From: Bacillus sp. MM2020_1 | GTDB lineage: Bacteria > Bacillota > Bacilli > Bacillales > Cytobacillaceae | NCBI GenBank assembly: GCA_011250595.1 | Contig: JAANMP010000026.1 | Span: forward strand, 1-59,555 | Direction: 5' to 3' | Length of the DNA stretch: 59,555 bases | In this document: positions 25,215 through 35,335 of the stretch, piece by piece | How positions within the stretch are numbered: the stretch's first letter is position 1 | Layout of the letters: every line of letters begins with the position of its first letter | Made by a program: the position numbers and the translations under genes | Notes under the pieces: generated by a model | Told to the model about the DNA's origin: nothing | Seen by the model: the letters and a program-made list of their open reading frames with translations, nothing else | Database searches by the model: none

Positions 25215-26018
25215 CTAAACAATATAACCTATTGCTTTTATTTGACTTATAACAAAATCCTTTGCATACTCAAATACCTCTTCCCGTTCCGGTTCATTAA
25301 AGATTTCATGGTAACATTTCGGCCATTCCTTAAATCTTTTTTCAGATAACGGGACGTGATTGAACCATTCCTTTACAGTGCCTTTTTTAACAATTTTGTC
25401 ATCTCCGCCTTGCATGACAAGCATCGGAATATCCTGTATTTTTTCAAGATCTTCAAAAGCCTCTTTCATGGCACCTGACAATTCCCGATACCATCTAATG
25501 GATACCTTGGTGATATATAGAGTATCATTTGAATCTGCTTCCCTTACTTCCTCATTCCTTGTCGCCATTTGGACGGTCAATCCGGAATTCATCCGAAGTG
25601 AAGGGAAAACCACATTCAGGCCATGCGATAAAAGATCCAGAAATTTAGACGGGGTATGAACTAACCCTAAACATGGCGAAGAAAGGATCACTCCCGCAAC
25701 ATTCAATCTTTCTTCCTGTAAGAGGCGGATGGAGATCAAGCCTCCCATACTGTGACCGAGTAAAAAGACCGGCAAATCATAGCGGTAGGCTGCTTGTATC
25801 CAATCCTTCACCTCGAAAATGTATTCATCGAAGGAATTAATATGACCGCGGTTCGCTCTTGTTGTCATCCCTTGCCCGGGAAGATCCGCCATAATCACAT
25901 GGAACCCAGCTGAACGCCACATTTCAATCAGCCAGCCATAACGGCGATGATGTTCCATGGCACCATGAACAATCACGATAACAGCTTTCGCTTCCCCTTC
26001 TGCTTCCCACTTCCACAT
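25215..26018 (-). CDS. ytpA: alpha/beta hydrolase (lysophospholipase) YtpA
   Basis: 267-aa serine hydrolase. Nucleophile elbow GHSMGG (about residues 92-97), acid residue in QGGDDK (about 214-219) and His in CYHEIF near 243 complete the triad. Oxyanion strand VHGAMEHHRRYGW is typical of monoacylglycerol-lipase-like proteins. B. subtilis YtpA takes part in forming the lysophospholipid antibiotic bacilysocin. First gene of the ytpAB operon. The ATG is preceded by GGGGGGAAG. Confidence 0.88.
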   Translation of the reverse strand: MWKWEAEGEAKAVIVIVHGAMEHHRRYGWLIEMWRSAGFHVIMADLPGQGMTTRANRGHINSFDEYIFEVKDWIQAAYRYDLPVFLLGHSMGGLISIRLLQEERLNVAGVILSSPCLGLVHTPSKFLDLLSHGLNVVFPSLRMNSGLTVQMATRNEEVREADSNDTLYITKVSIRWYRELSGAMKEAFEDLEKIQDIPMLVMQGGDDKIVKKGTVKEWFNHVPLSEKRFKEWPKCYHEIFNEPEREEVFEYAKDFVISQIKAIGYIV

Positions 26019-26164
26019 AGTCTTCCCCCCTGGAATTAGTTATTACCTATTGTTGGAAAAATTTTATACTTTTATAGGGTCCCTTTTTAAAAAAGGGCAA
26101 ATATTTTGTGAATCACATCATACTTCCGATACAATAGAATCATCATCCCAAAGGAGCGAGAAAA

Positions 26165-26674
26165 ATGATTTATCCATTTAAAGATAAATATCCACGCATA
26201 GCTGATTCTGCTTACATCGCCGATTATGTGACGATTACTGGTGATGTCGAGATTGGCGATGAGTCAAGTGTTTGGTTTAACACTGTGATCAGAGGGGATG
26301 TAGCCCCAACTATTATCGGGAAGAAAGTAAATATCCAAGATAATTCTATCTTACACCAAAGCCCCAATAACCCGCTAATTTTAGAAGATGAAGTAACGAT
26401 TGGACATCAAGTTATTTTACACAGTTGTATCGTTCGAAAAAAGGCGTTAATTGGAATGGGTTCTATCATTCTTGATAATGCTGAAATCGGTGAAGGTGCG
26501 TTTATTGGAGCGGGAAGTTTAGTTCCTCAAGGAAAGAAAATCCCCCCGAATACCTTAGCATTTGGCAGACCCGCAAAAGTTATTAGAGAATTAAACGAAG
26601 AAGACAAAAAAGATATGCTAAGAATCTCTACAGAATATGCAGAAAAGGGAGAATATTATAAGTCCCTAAAATAA
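26165..26674 (+). CDS. ytoA: gamma-carbonic-anhydrase-like hexapeptide protein YtoA
   Basis: 169-aa left-handed beta-helix protein with the I/V-G-x-x-x hexapeptide pattern from about residue 20 on. RGDVAP, NIQDNSILH and IGHQVILHSC carry the Arg, Gln/Asp and His set that binds metal in gamma carbonic anhydrases. The three metal His (in ILHQS, IGHQV and VILHSC) are present, so activity is possible but unproven. It is monocistronic and is followed by a strong terminator. GGAGCGAG precedes the ATG. Confidence 0.87.
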   Translation: MIYPFKDKYPRIADSAYIADYVTITGDVEIGDESSVWFNTVIRGDVAPTIIGKKVNIQDNSILHQSPNNPLILEDEVTIGHQVILHSCIVRKKALIGMGSIILDNAEIGEGAFIGAGSLVPQGKKIPPNTLAFGRPAKVIRELNEEDKKDMLRISTEYAEKGEYYKSLK

Positions 26675-26678
26675 AAAC

Positions 26679-26713
26679 GCAAAAAGCACCCATGGTATTT
26701 GGGTGCTTTTTGC
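26679..26713. terminator. bidirectional terminator
   Basis: Perfect 13-bp stem GCAAAAAGCACCC / GGGTGCTTTTTGC with 9-nt loop between ytoA and asnB. Confidence 0.9.
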
Positions 26714-26714
26714 A

Positions 26715-28619
26715 TTAATTTTTAGATGTTTGTAGTACTTTTTCTAGTGCGTAATCACGTTGAAAGGAATAAACATCCTCAACATACACTTGATGCCATA
26801 CCATGAACATCAACACAGTCCAGATTTTCCGGCTGTTGTCTGCTTTGCCTTGGCAATGATCTTCAAGTAATTGCAACACATATGATTTATTAATCAAATG
26901 ATCCGTGTTACTATCGCGGATAATATTTTTTGCCCACTCGTTCATTTCATCTTTTAACCAATGACGGATTGGCACTGGAAACCCTAGCTTTTTCCGGTCA
27001 AGCACATGGGCAGGCACTACGCCTTCCGCTGCTTTACGCAAAATATACTTCGTTGTTCCATGAACAGTTTTTAGACTGGTCGGAATCTTTGAAGCTACTT
27101 CGAAAACAGCTTTATCAAGGAATGGCACTCGAAGCTCTAGAGAATGAGCCATCGTCACTTTATCAGCCTTCAGTAAAATATCACCGCGCATCCATGTATG
27201 GATATCAATATACTGCATCCGGTCTACCGGATCGTATCCTCGTGATTCAGCGTACAGAGGTTTCGTAATATCGCGATAATCCAACCCTTCACGATAGACA
27301 CTTAATAATTCACGCTTCTCTTCTTCTGTAAACATCTTCGCGTTACCAATATAGCGTTCTTCCATTGGAGTAACACCACGTTCGATAAAGCTTTTGCCTC
27401 TCATTCCCTCAGGCATCATGGCTGCGATCCCTTTTAAAAGCACTTTGCCTGCTCTCGGAATTTTATTAAATACCTCTAATGATTGGGGTTCATGATAAAT
27501 ATTGTAACCGCCAAATAATTCGTCCGCACCCTCACCGGAGAGAACAACCGTAACGTGCTTTCTTGCCTCACGGGCAACAAAATAAAGTGGTACACAGGCC
27601 GGATCAGCTAGCGGATCATCCATATGCCACATGATTTTTGGAATTTCATTCATATATTCCTGCGGTGAAATCACATAGCTGATATTTTCCACACCCAGCT
27701 TTTCAGCGGTCTCTTTTGCAACATCAATTTCACTAAATCCATTATGCTCAAATCCAACTGAGAAGGTTTTAATCGCAGGGTGATATTCTTTTGCAATCGA
27801 TGCGATGATTGAAGAATCAATTCCACCTGAAAGAAACGAACCAACAGGAACATCACTGCGCATGTGCTTTTTGACAGAGTCAAAGAGAACATCTTTAATT
27901 TCCTTGATAAAATCAGGTTCTGATTTTTGCACGGGCTTAAAGTGTGCCTTCCAATATCGTTTTATCTCCATTGGTGACCCTATTTTTTTTGTAAAATAAT
28001 GCCCCGGCTCTAACTTCTTAATTCCATCAGACATAGTGTTGGGTTCCGGAACAAATTGATAGGTCAAATAATGCTGCAGGGAATCATAATTAAGTACATC
28101 ATTTTCGAGACCTAACAGAATGCTCTTTTTCTCAGAGGCAAAAAAGGTTCTCTCACCATCTTCAAAATAGAAAAACGGTTTAATTCCAAAGGGATCACGA
28201 GCGCCATAAAGGGTTTGTTCTTGCTTATCCCAAATAACAAAGGAGAACATTCCGCGCAGCTTTTCGACTGCTTTTTCCTTTAAATGGCTGTAGAGTGCAA
28301 TAATTACTTCCGTATCAGAACTAGTTGCAAACGTTAAGCCTTCCGTTAGTAGTTCTTCACGCAGTTCAACATAGTTATAAACTTCACCGTTAAAAATAAT
28401 CCAGTAACGTTCATTTTCATATGTTAGCGGTTGATGACCACTCTCAATATCAATGATACTTAAACGGCGGAACCCAAATTGGATATGATCATCATAATAA
28501 AAACCGTCATCATCCGGTCCGCGATGTGTTATAATATCGTTCATATTTTTAAATTGTTGTTTTTGCTCATCACTAAAGTTTTGTGTTTTGTCGTGTACAC
28601 AACCGATAAAACCACACAT
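26715..28619 (-). CDS. asnB: asparagine synthetase (glutamine-hydrolysing)
   Basis: 634-aa two-domain enzyme making asparagine from aspartate, glutamine and ATP. The N-terminal Ntn glutaminase must start with Cys: the mature start is MCGFIG, so I use ATG 28619 (GAGGTGAGG upstream) rather than GTG 28631. RRLSII and HRGPDDDG line that site. The C-terminal synthetase has the PP-loop SGGIDSS at about residues 265-271. It lies upstream-adjacent to metK as in B. subtilis. The interval 28620-28865 upstream holds no other gene or clear regulatory structure. Confidence 0.95.
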   Translation of the reverse strand: MCGFIGCVHDKTQNFSDEQKQQFKNMNDIITHRGPDDDGFYYDDHIQFGFRRLSIIDIESGHQPLTYENERYWIIFNGEVYNYVELREELLTEGLTFATSSDTEVIIALYSHLKEKAVEKLRGMFSFVIWDKQEQTLYGARDPFGIKPFFYFEDGERTFFASEKKSILLGLENDVLNYDSLQHYLTYQFVPEPNTMSDGIKKLEPGHYFTKKIGSPMEIKRYWKAHFKPVQKSEPDFIKEIKDVLFDSVKKHMRSDVPVGSFLSGGIDSSIIASIAKEYHPAIKTFSVGFEHNGFSEIDVAKETAEKLGVENISYVISPQEYMNEIPKIMWHMDDPLADPACVPLYFVAREARKHVTVVLSGEGADELFGGYNIYHEPQSLEVFNKIPRAGKVLLKGIAAMMPEGMRGKSFIERGVTPMEERYIGNAKMFTEEEKRELLSVYREGLDYRDITKPLYAESRGYDPVDRMQYIDIHTWMRGDILLKADKVTMAHSLELRVPFLDKAVFEVASKIPTSLKTVHGTTKYILRKAAEGVVPAHVLDRKKLGFPVPIRHWLKDEMNEWAKNIIRDSNTDHLINKSYVLQLLEDHCQGKADNSRKIWTVLMFMVWHQVYVEDVYSFQRDYALEKVLQTSKN

Positions 28620-28865
28620 TATGTACCTCACCTCATTCTATATATCCGCCAAACGGACGTATTGCTCAAAAGCGCAAAAGTCCCTGCACTAGAGCTGGAC
28701 TTAAAAAACATACTCTCTAATACTACCACTTTTTTTGTAAAAAATGCACTGTGAACAATAGGTAAATTTAATATCCACATTTTTCACTTCTTTTGTCCTG
28801 CTTAAACACTTCATTTTATTTAAAAATTGATTAATTGTACAGGTATATAGACGGAGAAAAAAAAC

Positions 28866-28892
28866 GGGAGTTACATATAGTATGTAACTCCC
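28866..28892 (-). terminator. terminator of metK
   Basis: GGGAGTTACATA / TATGTAACTCCC perfect stem with a 3-nt loop and A/T runs, just beyond the metK stop. Confidence 0.85.
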
Positions 28893-28902
28893 CCTTTTCT
28901 AT

Positions 28903-30102
28903 TTATAGATTTGCTTGCTCTCGTAATGTTTCTACTTTATCTGTGCGCTCCCAAGGAAGATCCACATCTGTACGACCAAAGTGACCGTAAGCTGCTGTTT
29001 GCTGATAAATTGGGCGACGAAGATCCAACATGTTAATGATACCAGCAGGGCGAAGATCGAAGTTTTTACTAACTAAGTCAACTAGCACATCTTCGCTTAC
29101 TTTACCGGTACCAAACGTATCAACTGCAATCGAAACTGGTCGTGCTACACCAATTGCATAGGCAAGTTGAACTTCACACTTGTCTGCAAGGCCGGAAGCT
29201 ACGATGTTTTTCGCAACATAACGTGCCGCATAGGCTGCAGAACGGTCAACCTTTGTTGGGTCCTTACCGGAGAAGGCACCACCGCCATGGCGAGCATATC
29301 CGCCATATGTATCAACAATAATCTTCCGACCAGTTAAACCTGCATCCCCCTGTGGTCCGCCAATAACGAAACGGCCGGTTGGATTAATAAAATATTTTGT
29401 ATTTTCATCAATGAGCTCTTTTGGAACAACTGGATTGATAACATATTCCTTTAAATTCCGTTGAATTTGCTCTAACGTAACTTCCGGATTGTGTTGAGTG
29501 GAAATGACAATCGTATCAATACGGACTGGTTTATCATTCTCATCATATTCCACCGTTACTTGAGTTTTTCCGTCGGGACGAAGGTAATCAAGCACTTTAT
29601 CTTTCCGCACCTCAGTTAATTTGCGAGCCAGCTTGTGAGCTAATGAAATCGGAAGTGGCATAAGCTCTTTCGTTTCATTACAAGCAAAACCAAACATTAA
29701 CCCTTGGTCCCCTGCACCAATTGCTTCGATTTCTTCGTCTGACATATGACCTTCGCGTGCTTCCAATGCCTGGTCAACACCCATCGCGATGTCCGGAGAC
29801 TGTTCATCAATAGATGTTAAAACAGCACATGTCTCAGAGTCAAAACCAAATTTCGCACGATTGTATCCGATGTTTTTAATCGTTTCACGAACAATTTTTG
29901 GAATATCCACGTAAGTTGACGTGGTGATTTCCCCTGCAACTAACACTAGTCCTGTTGTTACTGAAGTCTCAGCCGCAACACGGGCATTAGCATCCTTTGC
30001 TAAGATAGCATCTAAAATGGAATCAGAAATTTGGTCACAAATCTTATCAGGATGACCCTCAGTAACTGATTCAGAAGTGAACAAACGACGTTTTGTTGAC
30101 AT
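28903..30102 (-). CDS. metK: S-adenosylmethionine synthetase
   Basis: 399-aa enzyme that makes SAM from methionine and [19 protein letters not shown] binds ATP near the N-terminus, [10 protein letters not shown] is the conserved hexapeptide region, and [16 protein letters not shown] is the phosphate loop. Full normal length. Expression is under a SAM-I riboswitch upstream. Its product feeds the speD and luxS pathways also found in the window. AGGAGG precedes the ATG. Confidence 0.97.
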   Translation of the reverse strand: MSTKRRLFTSESVTEGHPDKICDQISDSILDAILAKDANARVAAETSVTTGLVLVAGEITTSTYVDIPKIVRETIKNIGYNRAKFGFDSETCAVLTSIDEQSPDIAMGVDQALEAREGHMSDEEIEAIGAGDQGLMFGFACNETKELMPLPISLAHKLARKLTEVRKDKVLDYLRPDGKTQVTVEYDENDKPVRIDTIVISTQHNPEVTLEQIQRNLKEYVINPVVPKELIDENTKYFINPTGRFVIGGPQGDAGLTGRKIIVDTYGGYARHGGGAFSGKDPTKVDRSAAYAARYVAKNIVASGLADKCEVQLAYAIGVARPVSIAVDTFGTGKVSEDVLVDLVSKNFDLRPAGIINMLDLRRPIYQQTAAYGHFGRTDVDLPWERTDKVETLREQANL

Positions 30103-30260
30103 CTGAATTCCTCCTATAATATGAGATTATCGAGGTTTTTGGAAGGTTACAGGAATACTTCTTGAACCCCGAGAATTTGATACGGTACTCATTCCCTTAG
30201 TATGTAATAAACAAAGGATTTTTATTAGAGACTCTTTTCATAAAAGGACTTATACAAAAC

Positions 30261-30446
30261 AAAAAACCTTCCTGAGAGGAAAGGTTGTTCCGGGCCTTTC
30301 GCTCTTATCGTTCAAGGCTTGAGCCTTGCGTCAGATTAGCACCTTCGCACTTGAAAAGGACCTTTTAGGTGGTCAATCTTTTCATACTGCAGGTTGCTGG
30401 GTTTCATTGGGCCTGTCCCTCCACCAGCTCGGGATAAGAGAGTATC
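30261..30446 (-). promoter_or_regulatory. SAM-I (S-box) riboswitch of metK
   Basis: Minus strand: CTCTTATCCCGAGC (30427-30440), GGTGGAGGGAC, GGCCC-A-TGAAACCC and CAACC in S-box order. The leader ends in the terminator AACCTTTCCTCTCAGGAAGGTT with T run at 30261-30287. High SAM should close transcription of metK. The kink-turn GATAAGAG pairing with CTCTTATC is visible. Confidence 0.95.
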
Positions 30447-30459
30447 CGTTCAACTTAGA

Positions 30460-30487
30460 ATATTAACACATCATCAAACAATGTCAA
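30460..30487 (-). promoter_or_regulatory. promoter of the metK leader
   Basis: TTGACA (30482-30487), 16-nt spacer, TAATAT (30460-30465) on the minus strand; it places the start just before the S-box. Confidence 0.7.
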
Positions 30488-30611
30488 TGGATTTTTTAAG
30501 AATCTTCGTCCATGTCAATAGGGAAATTTCAAAACAGTATGATTTCTATTTTCATTAAGGTATGCACAAATTTAAAAAATTCTGTTAAATAGTATGCATC
30601 AATCTAGTCAA

Positions 30612-30622
30612 TGTGTTATACT
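30612..30622 (+). promoter_or_regulatory. pckA -10 region with CcpN-like operator
   Basis: TGTGTTATACT fits the CcpN consensus TRTGHYATAYW base for base and contains the -10 TATACT (30617-30622). The -35 region is poor (TATGCA-like). CcpN represses pckA in B. subtilis. Confidence 0.5.
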
Positions 30623-30671
30623 TTTTATATTATTTACAACATAAAAACTAAAATAAAGGAAGGTTTATAAA

Positions 30672-32258
30672 ATGAATTCAGTTGATACTCGAAATGAGTT
30701 ATTGCAATTATTAAAGGAAAATCATGTAAATGTCCAATTATCAGTACCGCAATTAGTGGAAAAAATCTTAACTCGTGATGAGGGATCACTCACCTCTACC
30801 GGAGCAATTAGTGTTGTTACCGGAAAATATACAGGCCGCTCTCCTCAAGACAAATTCATTGTTTTAGAGGAATCAACTAAAGAGAAAATTGAATGGGGCA
30901 CCACCAACCAACCCATTTCTGAAGCGGTTTTCACAGGACTTTATCATAAGGTTATTGATTATTTAAAAAAGAAAAATGAAATTTTTGTGTTTAAAGGGTT
31001 TGCAGGTGCTGATAAAAAATCACGCTTGCCAATCCAAGTCGTAAATGAGTTAGCTTGGCAAAATTTATTTGTTCATCAGTTGTTTATTCGGCCTACTGAT
31101 GATGAATTGCTTGCCCATGATGCCGGTTTCACCGTTATTTCTGCACCTAATTTCAAGGCAAATCCTGCTGTTGATGGTACGAACTCAGAAGCTTTTATTA
31201 TGATTTCTTTTGAGAAAAGAATTGTTTTAATCGGTGGAACAGAATACGCTGGTGAGATGAAGAAATCTATTTTTTCTGTCATGAATTACTTACTGCCTGA
31301 AAATAATATTTTTTCCATGCACTGTTCTGCTAATGTTGGCATTGAAGGCGATGTAGCTTTATTCTTTGGCTTGTCCGGAACAGGTAAAACAACTTTATCT
31401 GCTGATCCGAATCGCCGACTAATAGGTGATGATGAGCACGGCTGGTCATCTAATGGCGTCTTTAATATCGAGGGCGGCTGCTATGCAAAATGTATCAATC
31501 TTTCTCGTGAAAAAGAACCGCAAATTTTTGATGCGATCCGCTTTGGAACTGTCCTAGAAAATGTCACCTTGAATCAGGAATCAAGAATCCCTGATTACGA
31601 CGATGGAACGTTGACAGAAAATACACGTGCTGCTTATCCGATTGATGCAATCGATAATATTATTCAACCAAGCATCGCGGGTCATCCTAACACAATCGTC
31701 TTTTTAACGGCTGATGCCTTTGGAGTGCTGCCTCCAATTTCCAAATTAACAAAGGAACAGGCGATGTATCACTTTTTAAGCGGCTACACGTCAAAATTAG
31801 CTGGAACCGAGCGTGGAATAACTTCACCACAAGCTACCTTCTCGACCTGCTTTGGCGCTCCATTCCTACCTCTCCCTGCGACTCGTTACGCAGAGATGCT
31901 CGGTGAAAAAATACTTGAGCACACTGCCAATGTTTTTCTAGTCAATACTGGCTGGACTGGCGGAGAATACGGTGTCGGTAATCGGATGAAGCTTTCCTAC
32001 ACACGTGCCATGGTTCAAGCGGCACTTGAAGGAGAACTAAATCATGTTGAAACCGTGAAGGATGAGATCTTTGGATTAAATATCCCGCTCCATATCGCAG
32101 GGGTTCCGGATGAAGTCCTGCAGCCGGTTAAAACTTGGTCTGATCCTTTTGCCTATGAGAAGAAGGCAAAAGAATTAGCAGCAAAGTTCCGTGAAAACTT
32201 CAAAAAATTCAAGAATATTTCAGAAGATATTGAAGAAAAGGGCGGACCGGTTGCATAA
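30672..32258 (+). CDS. pckA: phosphoenolpyruvate carboxykinase (ATP)
   Basis: 528-aa gluconeogenic enzyme converting oxaloacetate and ATP to PEP. Kinase-1a P-loop [11 protein letters not shown] at about residues 234-244, kinase-2 GDDEHGW, and the substrate loop with RSPQDK (residues 56-61) are intact. Full length. It is expected to be repressed in glucose by CcpN through the operator at its -10. AAAGGAAGG precedes the ATG. A long hairpin follows the stop. Confidence 0.97.
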   Translation: MNSVDTRNELLQLLKENHVNVQLSVPQLVEKILTRDEGSLTSTGAISVVTGKYTGRSPQDKFIVLEESTKEKIEWGTTNQPISEAVFTGLYHKVIDYLKKKNEIFVFKGFAGADKKSRLPIQVVNELAWQNLFVHQLFIRPTDDELLAHDAGFTVISAPNFKANPAVDGTNSEAFIMISFEKRIVLIGGTEYAGEMKKSIFSVMNYLLPENNIFSMHCSANVGIEGDVALFFGLSGTGKTTLSADPNRRLIGDDEHGWSSNGVFNIEGGCYAKCINLSREKEPQIFDAIRFGTVLENVTLNQESRIPDYDDGTLTENTRAAYPIDAIDNIIQPSIAGHPNTIVFLTADAFGVLPPISKLTKEQAMYHFLSGYTSKLAGTERGITSPQATFSTCFGAPFLPLPATRYAEMLGEKILEHTANVFLVNTGWTGGEYGVGNRMKLSYTRAMVQAALEGELNHVETVKDEIFGLNIPLHIAGVPDEVLQPVKTWSDPFAYEKKAKELAAKFRENFKKFKNISEDIEEKGGPVA

Positions 32259-32274
32259 TTAAATATGACAAACG

Positions 32275-32323
32275 AATAAGCAAAAGAAGCGATTCTCCAA
32301 ACGAATCGCTTCTTTTGCTTATT
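32275..32323. terminator. long bidirectional terminator
   Basis: Perfect 21-bp stem (32275-32295 with 32303-32323) around a 7-nt loop, between the convergent pckA and ytmB. Confidence 0.9.
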
Positions 32324-32325
32324 GA

Positions 32326-32568
32326 TTAATTCGTCGAATTCAATGAAACTAATTGATAGGTTATTGTCGTTCTGTTATTTTGCAACTCAACTTTTTTTAT
32401 CAATGCGGTACCGCTTGAATCACTATCCATTGTTTTTCTAACATCAATCGGAATCTCGATTGGATAAAGTCTGTACCCTTCTTTTTCTAACAAAAAGACG
32501 TTTTCCTCGACCCGTTTCTCTCTGCCTTTAGTCACAATCATCGTATTTAACTCAAGAGGCATACCCAT
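32326..32568 (-). CDS. ytmB: YtmB-like DUF2584 protein
   Basis: 80-aa protein starting MGMPLELNTMIVTKGRE, typical of the DUF2584/YtmB family. It has no membrane segment. Function is unknown. It lies 37 nt after ytmA on the same strand and is probably co-transcribed. GGAGCGG precedes the start. Confidence 0.8.
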   Translation of the reverse strand: MGMPLELNTMIVTKGREKRVEENVFLLEKEGYRLYPIEIPIDVRKTMDSDSSGTALIKKVELQNNRTTITYQLVSLNSTN

Positions 32569-32605
32569 TAATATCCGCTCCTCTGCTTGTATTACCTATA
32601 TATTA

Positions 32606-33406
32606 TCATCTTTTGCGATGACTTTTCATCCACTTCGTTAAATCATTAACTACTTTTCTATTTACTACCGGGGGAAAGTAATGTGTAAACTCGTTAAAGT
32701 ACCATGCTTCGACTGGTTTTTCTAAAAACCTTAGCCTTTTCTCAAGTCGGTACGCGTGCTCCACCGAAACATTTCCATCCTTCACCCCATGGATTATCAG
32801 AACAGGAGCTGACATCCTTTCTAGTTGATAAAGTGGGGTCCTGTCTTCGTACCGTTCCGGAAACTTCTGTGGGGTTCCACCAATGACTCGTTTCATCATT
32901 CTCCGTAAATCTTTCCGTTCCAAATAGGTGAGGGACATATCACTGACCCCACCCCAGGTGACAACAGAGGCAGTTTCAGGAAACTCAATTGCGGTTAAAA
33001 GTGCCATCACACCGCCTCGCGAGAATCCAAAAATATGTATTTCTTGCACCCTAGGAAATGATTTTAACAGCAAAAAAGCTGAAAACGCATCTTCCCGATC
33101 GTCACCGGCAAAATCCTCATTGCCCTCCCCACCTTGATTCCCACGATAGTAAGGGGCAAAAACAATAAAGCCCTCAGCAGCAAACTGGGCAATCCTTGCG
33201 GGTCGAACTTTGCCCACATTTTTAATACCGCCGCGTAAATAAAGGAATCCATCATAGGCACCTTCCCCAATCGGTACCGCAAGCAATCCTTTCACTCGTA
33301 ATCCATTGGAAAGGTACGTGATGACCTTTAATTCAACATTAGGATTTGGAGAAGGAAAGCGCATGATATCGACGATTCTACCATTACTGTTTTGGTTCAT
33401 CTGCAA
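32606..33406 (-). CDS. ytmA: alpha/beta hydrolase YtmA (prolyl-oligopeptidase-like)
   Basis: 266-aa peptidase-S9-like hydrolase. Nucleophile elbow GFSRGG (about residues 123-128), Asp in HGVKDGNV near 210 and His in FTHYFPP near 244 give a complete triad. YLRGG and FAPYYRGNQGG upstream build the oxyanion region. The substrate is unknown. The start MQMNQNSNG has AGGGAAG upstream. In an operon with ytmB. Confidence 0.85.
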   Translation of the reverse strand: MQMNQNSNGRIVDIMRFPSPNPNVELKVITYLSNGLRVKGLLAVPIGEGAYDGFLYLRGGIKNVGKVRPARIAQFAAEGFIVFAPYYRGNQGGEGNEDFAGDDREDAFSAFLLLKSFPRVQEIHIFGFSRGGVMALLTAIEFPETASVVTWGGVSDMSLTYLERKDLRRMMKRVIGGTPQKFPERYEDRTPLYQLERMSAPVLIIHGVKDGNVSVEHAYRLEKRLRFLEKPVEAWYFNEFTHYFPPVVNRKVVNDLTKWMKSHRKR

Positions 33407-33521
33407 AACTTCCCTTTTTTCGTAAATTTATAATCACTGGGCATTCACATATTTTTCTCCTCTTCATAATATATCTTAGGCAATTAGCCCAGATTTTTTG
33501 AAATATAAGGAGGCTCGCTTC

Positions 33522-34538
33522 ATGAAAAAATCGTTAAAGTTCAGTTTCTCCTTTCTGCTCATCACTATACTTATGTTTTCACTTGTCGCTTGTAATAGCA
33601 CCACAAAAAATGACACGAAGAAACTTGAAAAAGTTCGAATCGCTGAAGTTACCCGGTCTATTTTCTATGCTCCTCAGTATGTTGCCCTAGCCAAGGGGTT
33701 TTTCAAGGCTGAAGGTTTAGACGTTACACTCACAACTACACCCGGCGGCGATAAAACCATGACCACGCTAATTTCCGGGGGTGCTGATGTAGCCCTGGTT
33801 GGTTCAGAAACATCCATTTATGTTTACGCCCAAGGGGCAAACGACCCGGTCATCAATTTTGCCCAATTAACTCAGACAGATGGTACCTTCCTCGTTGCTC
33901 GAGAAAAGATTGATAATTTTTCATGGGATCTCTTAAAAGGTAAAACGTTCTTAGGACAACGTAAAGGCGGAATGCCTCAAATGGTTGGTGAGTTTGTTTT
34001 AAAGAAGCATGGGATTGATCCACAAAAGGATTTGAACTTAATCCAGAATATTGATTTTGCTAATATTGCCAATGCGTTTGCCTCAGGAACGGGCGATTTT
34101 GTGCAATTATTTGAGCCAACGGCAAGTATTTTTGAAAAAGAAGGAAAAGGTCATATTGTTGCATCCTTCGGTAAAGAGTCCGGTCACGTCCCATATACAA
34201 CGTTTATGTCCAAGGAAAGCTATATGAAAAAACATAAGGGAACGGTTGAAAAGTTCACACGAGCAATCTACAAAGCACAACAGTGGGTTGAATCGCACAG
34301 CGCTGCGGAAATTGCCAAAGCAGTGGAACCGTACTTCCCGGACACAGATTTAAAAATTATGACAACTGTTATTGAGCGCTATAAAAGTCAAGGCTCTTTT
34401 GCTACAGATCCAATTCTTGATCAAGCAGAATGGAATAATCTTCAAAACATCATGGACGAAGCCGGTGTACTGCCAAAAGAAGTGGATCATCAAACACTTG
34501 TAAACACAGAAATTGCTGACAAGATTATCAAAGAATAA
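33522..34538 (+). CDS. ytlA: ABC transporter substrate-binding lipoprotein YtlA
   Basis: 338-aa lipoprotein of the SsuA/TauA/ThiY type (NMT1-like). The signal ends in LVAC; EVTRSIFYAPQYVALAKGFF is the conserved opening of the binding lobe. I start at ATG 33522 with AAGGAGG at proper spacing. It forms an operon with the ATPase and permease. The substrate is not known: nitrate, sulfonate or pyrimidine-precursor uptake are family options. I saw no TPP riboswitch or other leader before it. Confidence 0.83.
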   Translation: MKKSLKFSFSFLLITILMFSLVACNSTTKNDTKKLEKVRIAEVTRSIFYAPQYVALAKGFFKAEGLDVTLTTTPGGDKTMTTLISGGADVALVGSETSIYVYAQGANDPVINFAQLTQTDGTFLVAREKIDNFSWDLLKGKTFLGQRKGGMPQMVGEFVLKKHGIDPQKDLNLIQNIDFANIANAFASGTGDFVQLFEPTASIFEKEGKGHIVASFGKESGHVPYTTFMSKESYMKKHKGTVEKFTRAIYKAQQWVESHSAAEIAKAVEPYFPDTDLKIMTTVIERYKSQGSFATDPILDQAEWNNLQNIMDEAGVLPKEVDHQTLVNTEIADKIIKE

Positions 34539-34558
34539 AGGAAAGGGAGGCCGTCCTT

Positions 34559-35335
34559 ATGAGCTTTTTAACCGTTCAAAATATTCATCACACCTATTTT
34601 ACGAAGTCCTCTGCCACCACGGCCCTCTCCAATATTTCATTAACAGTAGAGGAGGGCGAGTTTGTCTCCCTCCTCGGCCCAAGCGGCTGTGGTAAGACAA
34701 CTCTGCTTTCCATTATTTCTAGTTTGCTTAAACCAACGCAAGGAACCGTCTTGTTAGAAAATAAACCTGTAACCACCGCAAAAAGTCAAATCGGTTATAT
34801 GCTCCAACAGGATTATTTATTTCCTTGGAAGACGATTGAAGAGAATATCCTGATGGGTCTAAAGTTATCCAAACAGTTGAATCAAAACACAAAAGCTACA
34901 GCCCTTCGCCTGCTTAATCAAATCGGATTAACCGGGGTTGAAAAACAACTTCCCAGGCAGTTATCAGGGGGGATGAGGCAGCGGGTAGCTCTCGTCCGCA
35001 CTCTGGCCACTGAACCAAAACTGCTTATGCTTGATGAGCCTTTTTCCGCTCTCGATTATCAGACAAAGTTGAAACTTGAGGATTTAGTATCACAAACATT
35101 AGATGAATTTGGTAAGACTGCGATTCTTGTTACTCACGATATTGGTGAGGCTATTGCCATGAGTGATCGGGTTTTTTTACTTTCACCCAGTCCCGGAAGA
35201 ATCTATAAAACCTTTACGATGCCCGAGGAGCTAAGAAATATATCCCCATTTGAAGCAAGAAATCACGAGGCCTTTTCAAGTATTTTTCAAACGATATGGA
35301 AGGAGTTGGAGTCTCTTGAGCGAGAAAAAGAATAA
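34559..35335 (+). CDS. ytlC: ABC transporter ATP-binding protein YtlC
   Basis: 258-aa nucleotide-binding subunit of the SsuB/TauB family. Walker [10 protein letters not shown] (about residues 39-47), Q-loop [14 protein letters not shown], signature [13 protein letters not shown] near 137, Walker [13 protein letters not shown], and H-loop TH in VTHDIGEA. It lies 20 nt after ytlA, and its 3' end overlaps the start of ytlD by 20 nt. Confidence 0.93.
   Translation: MSFLTVQNIHHTYFTKSSATTALSNISLTVEEGEFVSLLGPSGCGKTTLLSIISSLLKPTQGTVLLENKPVTTAKSQIGYMLQQDYLFPWKTIEENILMGLKLSKQLNQNTKATALRLLNQIGLTGVEKQLPRQLSGGMRQRVALVRTLATEPKLLMLDEPFSALDYQTKLKLEDLVSQTLDEFGKTAILVTHDIGEAIAMSDRVFLLSPSPGRIYKTFTMPEELRNISPFEARNHEAFSSIFQTIWKELESLEREKE

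Noticed and set aside
33407..33521. TPP riboswitch before ytlA
   Set aside because: The gap is too short and lacks the thi-box motif CTGAGA.
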